Below are positions 8,336-17,132 of a stretch of 64,000 bases of DNA, piece after piece. The DNA lies in the NCBI GenBank assembly GCA_963842955.1, contig CAWJIJ010000011.1, positions 558,001-622,000 of the forward strand, given 5' to 3'. The notes beneath the pieces are model-generated. The model did not search any database and had not been told where the DNA came from. It was given only the letters and a program-made list of their open reading frames with translations. Position 1 is the stretch's first letter; every line of letters begins with the position of its first letter. This stretch comes from JARFQW01 sp963842955. Lineage in GTDB: Bacteria > Pseudomonadota > Gammaproteobacteria > Steroidobacterales > XN24. A program made the position numbers and the translations under genes.

Positions 8336-9325
8336 ATGACCGCCCAGCTGGATTCCCTCGGCCGACTGCGGCACCTGCTCAGCCTGGAAACCCTCGACCG
8401 GCAACTGATAGAGGCCCTGCTCGACCGGGCCGACACGTTCCTGAGTCCGGGGGGGGAGCTGCCGGTGCGCAGCCACGCCCTCGACGGCAGGACCGTCACC
8501 AACCTGTTTTTCGAGCCCAGTACCCGCACCCGAGCCTCCTTCGAACTGGCGGCGAAGCGCCTCGGCGCCGACGTGCTGAGCCTGGATGTGAGCACCTCGT
8601 CCCGCGCCAAGGGCGAAAGCCTGCTGGATACGATACGGACGCTGCAGGCGATGAGCGTGGACATCTTCGTGGTGCGCGATGCGCAGGCCGGGGTCCCGGA
8701 CTATATCGCGGGGCTGGTCGAACCCCATGTATCGATCCTCAACGCAGGGGAATCCCACGTCAATCATCCGACCCAGGGGCTTCTGGATGTGCTGACAATA
8801 CGCCGCCACAAGGGGGCTTTCGGCGACCTGGCGGTAGCCATTGTGGGCGATATCCAGCACTCGCGGGTGGCCCGCTCAACCGGCCAGGCGCTGACGACGC
8901 TGGGCGTCGGCGAGCTGCGCCTGGTCGCGCCCCAGGGTCTGGCCCCGGACCCCGCCGAGTTTCCCGGCGCCCGGTTCACCGGCCTGGAAGAAGGTCTGCG
9001 GGACGCGGACGTCGTGATGGCCCTTCGGGTCCAGAAAGAACGCATGGCGGCCAGCGAAATACCGGATGCGGCAGACTACTTCCGGCGTTTCGGGCTTACT
9101 CCGGAACGCATGGCGCTGGCCAGGGATGACGCCATTGTCATGCATCCGGGGCCGATGAACCGGAACGTCGAGATATCAGACGCCGTAGCCGACTCCCGGA
9201 ATTCGGTTATCGAGGATCAGGTGACCCACGGGGTGGCCGTGCGCATGGCGGTGATGGAAGCGGTCATGGCGACGATCCATGCCGAGGCCACTGTGACCCC
9301 GGTCGCTGCGGGGGATCGGCGATGA
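8336..9325 (+). CDS. pyrB: Aspartate carbamoyltransferase catalytic subunit
   Basis: Catalyses condensation of carbamoyl phosphate with aspartate in pyrimidine synthesis. The 329-residue chain contains the carbamoyl-phosphate motif PSTRTRASFE (residues 61-70), the NHPTQGLLD motif and the C-terminal MHPGPMNRNVEI. It has a GGAG upstream of the ATG. The ruvX-pyrB order is widespread, and in many relatives an inactive dihydroorotase homologue (pyrC') follows; here that gene is absent and a PyrK-like flavoprotein overlaps the stop codon by ATGA. No regulatory chain gene pyrI is present in the window. Confidence 0.95.
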   Translation: MTAQLDSLGRLRHLLSLETLDRQLIEALLDRADTFLSPGGELPVRSHALDGRTVTNLFFEPSTRTRASFELAAKRLGADVLSLDVSTSSRAKGESLLDTIRTLQAMSVDIFVVRDAQAGVPDYIAGLVEPHVSILNAGESHVNHPTQGLLDVLTIRRHKGAFGDLAVAIVGDIQHSRVARSTGQALTTLGVGELRLVAPQGLAPDPAEFPGARFTGLEEGLRDADVVMALRVQKERMAASEIPDAADYFRRFGLTPERMALARDDAIVMHPGPMNRNVEISDAVADSRNSVIEDQVTHGVAVRMAVMEAVMATIHAEATVTPVAAGDRR

Positions 9326-10209
9326 GCCACCCCGAGCATCGCGGGACAATCGCCGTCGAAGACGCGGAAGTCCTCAGCCACGTCCCGTGGCCGGATCAGC
9401 AGTTCGTGCTGACGGTACGGGCACCGAAGTGTGCAGCCCGGGCCCGGCCGGGCACCTTTGCCCACCTGACCTGTGATACGGACCTGCCCATGCGCCGGCC
9501 CTTGTCGATCATGCGCGCCGACCCGGAAGCTGGAACTCTTGAGTTTCTCTACAAGATCGTCGGTCACGGGCTCTCCCAGCTGGCGGCCCGGCGGCCGGGG
9601 GATACGCTCAGCGTCATGGGTCCCATCGGCCAACCCTTTCAGCCGCATCCCGAGCGGCCCAGGACCCTCCTGATCGGCGGAGGGGTGGGCATTCCACCGA
9701 TGATTTTCTTTGCCGAGTCGCTGGCTGGCGACGATACCCCATGGCGGCCCCTGGTACTGATGGGTTCGGAGATCCCCTTCCCGTTCGCGACCCGTCCGTC
9801 CACCCTCCTGGTGGACGGGATTCCGAACGGCGTGATCGCCTGCCTCCCGGACCTGGACGCCATTGGCATACCGTCGCGGCTCGCCACCGGCGCAGGGTAC
9901 CCCGGCTGCTATGACGGGTTCGTTACCGAGCTGGGGCGCGAATGGCTGGCGGGCCTGGACGACGACGCGCGAGCCGAAGTCGAGATCTTTGCGTGCGGAC
10001 CGACGCCGATGCTCAGGGCCGCGGCCGCCCTTGCCCGGGCATTCGACCTGCCCTGCCAGGTATCGCTGGAAGAGTACATGGCCTGTGCAGTGGGCGGCTG
10101 CGCCGGCTGCACGGTGCTCGTGCACACCGAGGATGGGCCCGCCATGAAGCGCGTTTGCGTAGACGGCCCGGTGTTCGATGCCCGCCAGGTGTTTCCTGAC
10201 GCGGCGTAA
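9322..10209 (+). CDS. PyrK-like dihydroorotate dehydrogenase electron-transfer subunit
   Basis: Ferredoxin-reductase-type flavoprotein of 295 residues. FAD binding is indicated by the RRPLSI motif (58-63), pyridine-nucleotide binding by GGGVGIPP (119-126) and CGPTPM (225-230). A C-terminal [2Fe-2S] site has C255, C260, C263 and C279. This is the layout of PyrK, which passes electrons from dihydroorotate dehydrogenase type 1B to NAD. The ATG overlaps the pyrB stop, so it is probably translated with it. No PyrD is in the window, so the electron donor is unknown. Other reductases of the family (hydrogenase or sulfhydrogenase gamma type) are possible, but the pyrB linkage favours pyrimidine metabolism. 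Confidence 0.82.
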   Translation: MSHPEHRGTIAVEDAEVLSHVPWPDQQFVLTVRAPKCAARARPGTFAHLTCDTDLPMRRPLSIMRADPEAGTLEFLYKIVGHGLSQLAARRPGDTLSVMGPIGQPFQPHPERPRTLLIGGGVGIPPMIFFAESLAGDDTPWRPLVLMGSEIPFPFATRPSTLLVDGIPNGVIACLPDLDAIGIPSRLATGAGYPGCYDGFVTELGREWLAGLDDDARAEVEIFACGPTPMLRAAAALARAFDLPCQVSLEEYMACAVGGCAGCTVLVHTEDGPAMKRVCVDGPVFDARQVFPDAA

Positions 10210-10244
10210 GCCGTGGTGCCGGTCGGCTCTGGGCCTACCCCGGA

Positions 10245-11300
10245 TCAACCGAAGTTGATGCGTGCCTCGAGGTCAGTGCTGGAATCGGCGTAGGCCAGCG
10301 CGTGATCCAGGGTGATCCGGCCATCCTTGTAGAGTCTGAACAACGCCTCGTCGAAACTCTGCATGCCCTCCTCGGCGCTCTCCCTGAGCGCTTCCTTGAT
10401 CTCGCCAATCTCGCCTTTCATGATCAGCTCCGCCACATGGGGCGTGTTCAGCAGCACCTCCACCGCCGCCACGCGCCGGTTACTGCGCCCCATGACAAGC
10501 CTCTGGGCAATGATCGCCCGCATGTAGTGACACAGGTCCATGAAGATCTGCGCGTGCTGGGACTGCGGGAACATGTTGATGATGCGATCCAGGGTCTCGG
10601 CCGTGTTGTTGGCATGCAGGGTCGCTATGGCCAGATGGCCGGTGCCGGCAAGGGTAATCGCCGCCTCCATGGTCTCCTGGTCGCGAATCTCGCCAATCAG
10701 CACAACGTCCGGGGCTTCGCGCATGGCGCTGCGCAGGGCCTTGGAATAGGACTTGGTATCCAGCCCGAGCTCCCGCTGATTGACGATGGATTTCTTGTTC
10801 GGATGCAGGAACTCGATAGGGTCTTCGATCGTGAGAATGTGATCGGACGCCCGCTCATTACGGTAGTTGACCATCGCCGCAAGAGTGGTCGACTTGCCCG
10901 AACCCGTCGCGCCCACCATGAGAATCAGGCCGCGCTTTTCCATGGCGAGACTCGACAGGACCGGAGGCAGTCCCAGTGGCTCGAGCTCGGGAATGTCCAG
11001 CGTAATAAAGCGAAGCACGATGGCCAGGTTTCCGCGCTGGTGGAACACGTTCGCCCGAAAACGCCCCAGGCCGGGTTCGGATACGGCGAAATCGATCTCC
11101 AGCTCATCTTCCAGCGTGGCCTGCTGGGATTCCGTCATCAGGCCCATGGCGGCGGCTCTGACCGCATCTACGCTGAGCACGTCCTTGCTGACGGACATGA
11201 TCCTGCCCTCGATCTTGATCTTGATCGGAGCCATGGGGCTGAAAAACAGGTCGGACGCGTTGCGCTCAACCATCAGTTTCAGAAAGGGCTTCAGATTCAT
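10245..11300 (-). CDS. PilT/PilU-family type IV pilus ATPase, third paralogue
   Basis: 351-residue secretion-type ATPase of the retraction-motor family. It has an N-terminal PAS-like domain starting NASDLFFSPMAP, Walker A GATGSGKST near residue 133, an Asp box ILTIEDPIEF, Walker B VVLIGEIRDQETM and a His box TGHLAIATLHANN. The C-terminal SFDEALFRLYKDGRIT segment is typical of PilT and PilU. It is last in a minus-strand row pilT - pilU - this gene, so it arose by tandem duplication. It lacks the long acidic tail of the PilU copy. Its own role (extra retraction motor or modulator) cannot be told from sequence. Confidence 0.88.
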   Translation of the reverse strand: MNLKPFLKLMVERNASDLFFSPMAPIKIKIEGRIMSVSKDVLSVDAVRAAAMGLMTESQQATLEDELEIDFAVSEPGLGRFRANVFHQRGNLAIVLRFITLDIPELEPLGLPPVLSSLAMEKRGLILMVGATGSGKSTTLAAMVNYRNERASDHILTIEDPIEFLHPNKKSIVNQRELGLDTKSYSKALRSAMREAPDVVLIGEIRDQETMEAAITLAGTGHLAIATLHANNTAETLDRIINMFPQSQHAQIFMDLCHYMRAIIAQRLVMGRSNRRVAAVEVLLNTPHVAELIMKGEIGEIKEALRESAEEGMQSFDEALFRLYKDGRITLDHALAYADSSTDLEARINFG

Positions 11301-11338
11301 GCCGGTAGGTCCCTTACGCCGGCGAGGTCGTCTCGCAT

Positions 11339-12496
11339 CTAGAAACTCTTGCTCTCGCCATCATCCATGAGACGAAGGCTCTGTTCGCCCTCACCGGTAG
11401 ACGAGAATTCGCGCTTGCTCTCCAGCTTTATCCGCAGCCGGAGCTCATTGCGCGAATCCGCATTCCGGAGCGCGTCTTCATAGGTAATCGTGCCCGCCTC
11501 GTAGAGGTCGAACAGCGACTGGTCGAAGGTCTTCATCCCAAGCCGGGTGGACTTCGCCATCACTTCCTTGATCTGGGCCACTTCGCCCTTGAAGATCAGA
11601 TCCGCAATGAGCGGCGACGTCAGCATGATTTCCATCGCCGCAATCCGTCCCTTCCCACCCTCCCTGGGCAGCAGCCGCTGGGAGATGAGCGCGCGGATAT
11701 TCAGAGACATATCCATGAGCAGCTGATCGCGCTTTTCCTCGGGGAAGAAGTTGATAATCCGATCCAGCGCCTGGTTCGCGCTGTTGGCATGCAGGGTCGC
11801 CAGGCACAGGTGACCGGTCTCGGCGAACTGAATGCCGTATTCCATGGTGTCGCGGTCGCGAATCTCGCCAATCATGATGACGTCGGGTGCCTGCCGCAGC
11901 GTGTTCTTCAGCGCGATATGCCAGGAATCCGTATCCACGCCCACTTCACGCTGGGTCACGACACAGCCATCGTGCTGATGCACGTACTCCACCGGATCCT
12001 CGATCGTAATGATGTGGCCGCGAGAGTTGGCGTTGCGGTGTCCCACCATCGCCGCGAGGCTGGTGGACTTACCGCTGCCGGTACCGCCGACCAGCATCAC
12101 GAGGCCGCGTTTCGCCATCGCCACGTCCTTCAGGACGGGCGGCAGATCCAGCTCATCAAAGGTCGGGATCTCGGTGTTGATGGTCCGAAGGACCGCACCC
12201 ACGAGTCCCTGCTGCACGAAGCTGGAGACACGAAACCGGCCGATCCCCTTTGGCGCGATGGCGAAGTTGCACTCCTTCGATGCATCGAACTCGCGGGTCT
12301 GCTTGTCGTTCATGATGGAGCGCACGAGCTGCGCGCTCTGGTTCGGGTTCAGCGCCCGATCGTTGACCGGCCGGATGGAACCGTCCACTTTGATGGCCGG
12401 CGGATAGCCGGAAGTGATGAAAAGGTCCGATCCGTTGACCTCCACCATCTTGCGGAGAAGGTCCTGCATCAGCCGTATGGCCTGATCTCTTTCCAT
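11339..12496 (-). CDS. pilU: PilU, type IV pilus retraction ATPase
   Basis: PilT-dependent retraction ATPase of 385 residues. It closely follows Pseudomonas PilU: GSDLFITSGYPPAIKVDG at the N-terminus, CNFAI then GIGRFRVSSF, Walker A GGTGSGKST, EDPVEYVHQH, QAPDVIMIGEIRDRDTM and TGHLCLATLHANSANQAL. The serine- and acid-rich tail after residue 355 is also PilU-like. It is 24 bases downstream of pilT and 38 upstream of the third paralogue. It probably forms a heteromotor with PilT at the cytoplasmic base of the pilus. Confidence 0.94.
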   Translation of the reverse strand: MERDQAIRLMQDLLRKMVEVNGSDLFITSGYPPAIKVDGSIRPVNDRALNPNQSAQLVRSIMNDKQTREFDASKECNFAIAPKGIGRFRVSSFVQQGLVGAVLRTINTEIPTFDELDLPPVLKDVAMAKRGLVMLVGGTGSGKSTSLAAMVGHRNANSRGHIITIEDPVEYVHQHDGCVVTQREVGVDTDSWHIALKNTLRQAPDVIMIGEIRDRDTMEYGIQFAETGHLCLATLHANSANQALDRIINFFPEEKRDQLLMDMSLNIRALISQRLLPREGGKGRIAAMEIMLTSPLIADLIFKGEVAQIKEVMAKSTRLGMKTFDQSLFDLYEAGTITYEDALRNADSRNELRLRIKLESKREFSSTGEGEQSLRLMDDGESKSF

Positions 12497-12520
12497 GTAT
12501 ACGTCCCCGGAACAGACCCT

Positions 12521-13561
12521 TTAGAAGGTCTCTTTGTTTACGGCCCTGTAACGGGCTTCCTCGCGGCTGATCAGCCCCTTGCCGAGCAGCTCCTGAAGCG
12601 ACTGGTCCAGGGTCTGCATTCCGGCGGACTGGCCGGTCTGGATCGCCGAATACATCTGGGCGATCTTGCCTTCGCGAATGAGGTTACGGATCGCGGCGGT
12701 GCCGAGCATGATCTCATGGGCGGCAACGCGGCCGCCGCCGTTCTTCTTAAGGAGCGTCTGAGAGATTACGGCCCTCAGCGACTCGGACAGCATCGACCGT
12801 ACCATATCCTTTTCGCCGGCGGGGAAGACATCCACGACCCGGTCGATGGTCTTCGCCGCCGAACTCGTATGGAGGGTGCCGAAGACGAGGTGGCCGGTTT
12901 CGGCGGCCGTCAGGGCCAGTCGGATCGTCTCGAGGTCACGCATCTCGCCGACCAGGATAACGTCCGGATCCTCGCGCAGGGCGGAGCGCAGGGCCTCGCT
13001 GAAGCCCAGCGTGTCGCGGTGGACCTCGCGCTGGTTGATCAGTGCCTTGCGGCTTTCGTGCACAAATTCGATGGGATCCTCGATGGTGAGGATATGGTCG
13101 GGCCGGGTGGAGTTGACGTGGTCGATCATTGCGGCCAGCGTCGTGGACTTACCCGAACCGGTCGGTCCGGTGACCAGCACGATCCCCCGCGGGTACATGG
13201 AGATGTCCTTGAAGATCTTCGGTGCGCCCAGGTCTTCGAGGGTCAGGATGTCGGACGGGATGGTCCGGAACACCGCGCCGGCGCCGCGGTGCTGGTTGTA
13301 GGCATTGACTCGGAAACGCGCAAGGTCCGGAATTTCAAACGAGAAATCCGTTTCGTAGAACTCCTCGTAGTCCTTCCGCTGCTTGTCGTTCATGATGTCG
13401 TAAATCATGCTGTGCACGTCCTTGTGGGACAGCAGAGGCATGTTGATTCGCTTCACGTCTCCGTCGACGCGAATCATGGGGGGAACACCCGCCGACAGAT
13501 GGAGATCTGAGGCGTTGTTCTTTACGGTGAACCGCAATAACTGCTCGATTTCTACGGCCAT
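12521..13561 (-). CDS. pilT: PilT, type IV pilus retraction ATPase
   Basis: Hexameric motor that depolymerises pilin and drives twitching. The 346-residue chain begins EIEQLLRFTVKNNASDLHLS and has Walker A GPTGSGKST, LTIEDPIEFVHE, DPDVILVGEMRDLETIRLAL and TGHLVFGTLHTSSAAKTIDR, with the C-terminal AIRNLIREGKIAQM motif needed for retraction. The frame is open ten codons further up, but the ATG at 13561 is preceded by AAGGA at proper spacing and gives the standard length. It diverges from yggS, as in many gammaproteobacteria. Confidence 0.96.
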   Translation of the reverse strand: MAVEIEQLLRFTVKNNASDLHLSAGVPPMIRVDGDVKRINMPLLSHKDVHSMIYDIMNDKQRKDYEEFYETDFSFEIPDLARFRVNAYNQHRGAGAVFRTIPSDILTLEDLGAPKIFKDISMYPRGIVLVTGPTGSGKSTTLAAMIDHVNSTRPDHILTIEDPIEFVHESRKALINQREVHRDTLGFSEALRSALREDPDVILVGEMRDLETIRLALTAAETGHLVFGTLHTSSAAKTIDRVVDVFPAGEKDMVRSMLSESLRAVISQTLLKKNGGGRVAAHEIMLGTAAIRNLIREGKIAQMYSAIQTGQSAGMQTLDQSLQELLGKGLISREEARYRAVNKETF

Positions 13562-13656
13562 TCTCGTTCCTTCGTGGTCGCCAGCTTCCATGCCGCGCGC
13601 ACTGATGGGGGGGCGCGTTGCCGGGAGAGTATATCCAACAGCGTGTTTAACAGAAT

Positions 13657-14349
13657 ATGACTCAAGTCTCAGAGCGCCTTGCCGGTGTCAGATCACGCAT
13701 TTCGGCCGCCGCCCTGGCCGCGGGCCGCGATCCGGCCTTGATCACGCTGGTCGCGGTCAGCAAACGCCAGCCCCTGAGCCGGATCCGGGAGGGGCTTGCA
13801 GCGGGCGTAACCGACCTCGGGGAGAACTATGTCCAGGAAGGCGTGGCCAAAATCAGCGAGCTGGGCCCGCAATCCGCTCGCTGGCACTTTATCGGCCAGC
13901 TCCAGACCAACAAGACCCGGGACGTCGCCCGCTGGTTCGACTGGGTACACAGTATCGACCGCCTGAAAGTTGCCCGTCGCCTCAGCGCACAACGCAGCTG
14001 GCATGCCGAGCCACTGAACGTCTGTCTCCAGATCCGGCTCGAGGAGCAGGAAGGCCGCGGCGGCTGTGCGCCGGAACAGGCCAGCGAGCTGGCCACCGGC
14101 GTCGCGGACCTGGCCGGGCTCCGGCTGAGAGGGCTGATGGCCGTCCCGCCAGCCTCCACGGATCCCGGCGAGCAGCGAGCGTGGTTCGGGCAACTGGCCC
14201 GGCTGCAGGCGTCCCTCATTTCGGCGGGCCTCGACCTGGACACCCTCTCAATGGGCATGTCCGGAGACCTGGAGTCCGCGGTGGCCGAGGGTGCTACTAT
14301 CCTGCGGATAGGCACGGCGGTATTCGGTCCCCGGGCCGCGGCGGGCTGA
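13657..14349 (+). CDS. yggS: YggS-family pyridoxal phosphate homeostasis protein
   Basis: PLP-binding protein (PLPBP/YggS) that maintains vitamin B6 and amino/keto acid balance and has no known catalytic activity. The 230-residue TIM-barrel protein has the PLP lysine in LVAVSKRQP (about residue 36), the GENYVQEGVAK segment, WHFIGQLQTNKTRDV and the phosphate-binding SMGMSGDLESAVAEGATILRIG end (given in parts). The gene opens the yggS-proC-yggT-yggU operon, divergent from pilT, a conserved arrangement. Confidence 0.94.
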   Translation: MTQVSERLAGVRSRISAAALAAGRDPALITLVAVSKRQPLSRIREGLAAGVTDLGENYVQEGVAKISELGPQSARWHFIGQLQTNKTRDVARWFDWVHSIDRLKVARRLSAQRSWHAEPLNVCLQIRLEEQEGRGGCAPEQASELATGVADLAGLRLRGLMAVPPASTDPGEQRAWFGQLARLQASLISAGLDLDTLSMGMSGDLESAVAEGATILRIGTAVFGPRAAAG

Positions 14350-14386
14350 CGGAGCGATTCTCCGGTGCTCGCCTTACGGAAGAGAC

Positions 14387-15232
14387 ATGGACACTGAAAC
14401 AATCACGTTCGTCGGTGGCGGCAACATGGCTCGCAGCCTGATCGGCGGGCTTGTCGGCCAGTCTGTCGCCGCTGAACAGATCCGGGTTCTTGATCCGGAC
14501 CCCGAGGCCGCGGCGCGCATCGAGGACCGCTGGGGTGTTGCAGTCACCAGCGAGCCCGCCGAGGCGCTGGCCGACACCGGCACCGTAGTCCTGGCGGTAA
14601 AGCCACAGGTCGTACCGACAGCGATTGCCGCCATCCGTGAACATCTCCCAGACACCCGGCCGCTCATCATTTCAGTGGCCGCGGGAACCACTACCACGAC
14701 CCTTGCCGGACTCCTGGGTCACCCTCTTCCCATCATCCGTGCCATGCCGAACACCCCCGCCCTGCTTGGATGCGGCGCCACCGCACTGTTCGCGGCCTCG
14801 GGGGTGAATGCCCGAGAGAAGGAGCGGGCGGAACATATCCTGCGCGCCGCCGGACTCGTGGTCTGGGTCGATGACGAAGCCCAGATGGACGCAGTCACCG
14901 CGGTTTCCGGCAGCGGCCCAGCCTACTTTTTCTACCTGATGGAACACCTGCTTGCAGGCGCCGTGGCGGAGGGGCTGCCGGCGGAAACGGCCCGGCTGCT
15001 CATCATGGAAACGGCGCTTGGCGCTGCGAGGATGGCGCTGGAAAGCGAGGACGATATGGCAACGCTTCGCCAGCGGGTCACGTCCCCGGGCGGCACGACG
15101 GAGGCGGCCGTAAAAAGTCTCCAGAGCGATGGCTTCGGAACCGCGATAAGCCGCGCGGTGGCTGCCGCGGCCGACCGGTCACGGACGCTGGCCGCAGATC
15201 TTTCCCCGACGGAGGAATATCGCAAGCAATGA
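14387..15232 (+). CDS. proC: Pyrroline-5-carboxylate reductase
   Basis: Catalyses the last step of proline synthesis, reducing pyrroline-5-carboxylate with NAD(P)H. The 281-residue protein has the N-terminal Rossmann motif ITFVGGGNMARSLIGG, PLPIIRAMPNTPALLGCGAT in the middle and the C-terminal signature TSPGGTTEAAVKSLQ. The ATG lies just after a GGAAGAG. Its stop overlaps the yggT start by ATGA. Confidence 0.96.
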   Translation: MDTETITFVGGGNMARSLIGGLVGQSVAAEQIRVLDPDPEAAARIEDRWGVAVTSEPAEALADTGTVVLAVKPQVVPTAIAAIREHLPDTRPLIISVAAGTTTTTLAGLLGHPLPIIRAMPNTPALLGCGATALFAASGVNAREKERAEHILRAAGLVVWVDDEAQMDAVTAVSGSGPAYFFYLMEHLLAGAVAEGLPAETARLLIMETALGAARMALESEDDMATLRQRVTSPGGTTEAAVKSLQSDGFGTAISRAVAAAADRSRTLAADLSPTEEYRKQ

Positions 15233-15777
15233 CCGACGCCCTTCTGTTTGTCGTCAAGGTCTTCGCCGATCTGTATCTCTATGCATTTCTTCTGCGATTT
15301 CTCCTGCAGTGGGTGCGCGCCGATTTTCACAACCCGCTGTCCCAGTTCATCGTCAAGATCACCAATCCCCTCGTCCTGCCCTTCCGACGCTTCATCCCAG
15401 GCTTCAAGGGCCTGGATATGGCCACGCTGGTCGTCCTCATCCTCCTCCAGACCCTGGTGACTGCCGGCTTGTTGTGGGTTTACACGGGCGCTCAGCCCGG
15501 ACCCTTCACCCTGATTTACCTGGTCGTACTGCGGACGATTGCGATGACGATAAGGGCCTACGTCTTCGCCATGTTCGTTTACGTGCTGATGTCCTGGATC
15601 AATCCGAACCACTACAGCCCGCTGACCAGTGTCCTGGGCAGCCTTTGCGAACCCATCCTCAAGCCGGTCCGGCGGATCATTCCGCCTATCGGTGGGCTGG
15701 ACCTTTCGCCGCTGTTCGTTCTGATCGGTCTGAATGCCCTGCTGATTCCGCTGAACCTGCCCCAGTACCTTCAATAG
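15229..15777 (+). CDS. yggT: YggT family integral membrane protein
   Basis: 182-residue inner-membrane protein made of two repeated YggT units, each with a pair of membrane helices and the motif NPLVLPFRRFIP or CEPILKPVRRIIPPIGGLDLSP. Members are associated with osmotic tolerance or organelle/cell division by context, but no biochemical role is fixed. It overlaps proC and is followed four bases later by yggU, the typical operon. Confidence 0.93.
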   Translation: MTDALLFVVKVFADLYLYAFLLRFLLQWVRADFHNPLSQFIVKITNPLVLPFRRFIPGFKGLDMATLVVLILLQTLVTAGLLWVYTGAQPGPFTLIYLVVLRTIAMTIRAYVFAMFVYVLMSWINPNHYSPLTSVLGSLCEPILKPVRRIIPPIGGLDLSPLFVLIGLNALLIPLNLPQYLQ

Positions 15778-15780
15778 ACC

Positions 15781-16074
15781 GTGAGTCTGTGTCGCTGGTC
15801 CGCTCCGGGAGAAATCGAAATCCGGATCATCGTGCAGCCGCGCGCACGGCGACCGGGGTTTGCCGGCGAGTATGCCGAGCACATGAAAATTCGCGTCGCG
15901 GAGCCGCCGGTGGACGGCCGGGCCAATGCTGCGGTTCGGCACTTTCTGGCAGAGGCCTTCGGGGTTCCGCTCTCCCGCGTCGAGCTCTTGTCCGGCGCCG
16001 GCAGTCGCCGCAAGCGACTACGCATCACAAATCCTGGCCAGGTACCGGCAGAAATACGCGATTATCTGGTTTGA
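15781..16074 (+). CDS. yggU: DUF167 / YggU family protein
   Basis: 97-residue UPF0235 protein with a small alpha/beta fold. The family motif is visible: IIVQPRARRPGF, IRVAEPPVDGRANAAV and VELLSGAGSRRKRLRI. Function unknown. It uses a GTG start four bases after yggT, and the RNA must be shared with it. A TTGACC over its stop codon could form part of a promoter for the next gene. Confidence 0.9.
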   Translation: MSLCRWSAPGEIEIRIIVQPRARRPGFAGEYAEHMKIRVAEPPVDGRANAAVRHFLAEAFGVPLSRVELLSGAGSRRKRLRITNPGQVPAEIRDYLV

Positions 16075-16097
16075 CCGCAGAACGATTGCGCTATAGT
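16071..16097 (+). promoter_or_regulatory. Possible sigma-70 promoter before the DUF4426 gene
   Basis: TTGACC at 16071-16076 overlaps the yggU stop and is followed after 15 bases by TATAGT (16092-16097). The hexamers are good, but the spacing is short; shifting the -10 two bases to TAGTTA gives 17. Transcription would start about 20 bases before the DUF4426 start codon. Confidence 0.35.
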
Positions 16098-16123
16098 TAG
16101 TGAATCGCCCACAGGATCCCGGC

Positions 16124-16618
16124 ATGATCAAAACCGCTCTTCGCATCGTCTTGCCCGCCCTCGCGACAGCCGCGCTGCTCGTCGCCTGCGGCCCGGGCGC
16201 CGAAGACCGCGACACCCCCCAGGCGAGGGAAATCACTCGCGAGAATTTCAGAGACGTCGGCGACTGGATCGTTCATTTCAACGCCCAGCCGACGGACATG
16301 CTGCCTGCCGAAGTGGCCAAGGCCTACGGTATCGAGCGCAGCGGCAACCGCGCCATGCTCAATGTTACCGTTGTCAAGAAGGAACAAGGCACAACCGGCA
16401 CTCCAGTCACCGCGAACGTGACCGTGAAAGCCAGCAACCTCACCGGTCAGTTGAAGAACATGGTCCTTCGGGAAATTACCGAGGGCCCGGCAATCTACTA
16501 CATCGGGGAAGTACCGGTCGCAAACCAGGAGACTCTGGTTTTCGAGATCGTGGTCCGTCCGGAAGGGGCCGCTGATTCGTATACGATCCGTTTCCGGCAG
16601 CAATTTTACGCAAGCTGA
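16124..16618 (+). CDS. DUF4426 domain lipoprotein
   Basis: 164-residue exported protein with a lipoprotein signal (hydrophobic stretch ending LLVACG, lipid-modified Cys near residue 22), then a beta-rich DUF4426 domain: FNAQPTDMLPAEVAKAYGI, then NRAMLNVTVVKKE, and YYIGEVPVANQETLVFEIVV at the end. Function unknown. The family recurrently follows yggT/yggU in gammaproteobacteria. The ATG at 16124 (AGGAT upstream) is preferred to a GTG eight codons earlier, which would add non-hydrophobic residues before the signal peptide. Confidence 0.85.
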   Translation: MIKTALRIVLPALATAALLVACGPGAEDRDTPQAREITRENFRDVGDWIVHFNAQPTDMLPAEVAKAYGIERSGNRAMLNVTVVKKEQGTTGTPVTANVTVKASNLTGQLKNMVLREITEGPAIYYIGEVPVANQETLVFEIVVRPEGAADSYTIRFRQQFYAS

Positions 16619-16745
16619 ATTGATTCCAAAGGGACGAACCGGCGCAGAGCGAATCAGGACATCCGGCATCCGAGGATCCGGAACTAACGGGCTCGAGCGG
16701 GGGAAGCCAACACTCCCACCATCAAAGACACGACAGGAGACCTAG

Positions 16746-17102
16746 ATGGCCGCAAAGAAGAAGGCTGCAACGAAGAAGAAAACCGTGGCAAGGGCGGAGG
16801 CGAAGCCGCCGACCAAAACGGAAATTCTGGCCCACATTGCTACGGAGGCCGGGCTGACCAAGAAGCAGGCCGGCGATGCGCTGGACGCGCTGCACGGGCT
16901 GATCAAAAAGAACATCGGGCGCCGCGGTCCCGGTGAGTTCACCGTGCCGGGTCTGCTGAAGATCCGCAAGGTCACGAGGCCCGCGACCAAGAGCCGTCGG
17001 GGCGTCAATCCGTTCACCGGCGAGGAAATGCTCATCAAGGCCAAGCCGGCTCGCAAGGCGATCCGGGTCACGCCACTGAAGGCGTTGAAGGAAATGGTCT
17101 GA
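16746..17102 (+). CDS. HU-family DNA-binding protein with lysine-rich N-terminal extension
   Basis: 118-residue nucleoid protein. After a basic tail of about 22 residues (MAAKKKAATKKKTVARAEAK), an HU/IHF-like core starts PPTKTEILAHIATEAGL and includes GEFTVPGLLKIRKVTRP at the beta-arm base and VNPFTGEEMLIKAKPARK. The core is slightly divergent from classical HU: NPFTGE replaces NPQTG/K, and the DNA-intercalating proline position is not obvious. A strong GGAGA lies before the ATG. A perfect 13-bp-stem terminator follows, so it is probably an independent, highly expressed transcript. Confidence 0.88.
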   Translation: MAAKKKAATKKKTVARAEAKPPTKTEILAHIATEAGLTKKQAGDALDALHGLIKKNIGRRGPGEFTVPGLLKIRKVTRPATKSRRGVNPFTGEEMLIKAKPARKAIRVTPLKALKEMV

Positions 17103-17132
17103 GCCCGGCTACCGCTGAAGGCTCGCGTAGAT

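Noticed and set aside
11789..13510. Long plus-strand frame opposite pilU and pilT
   Set aside because: It is antisense to two highly conserved ATPases and has no family features.
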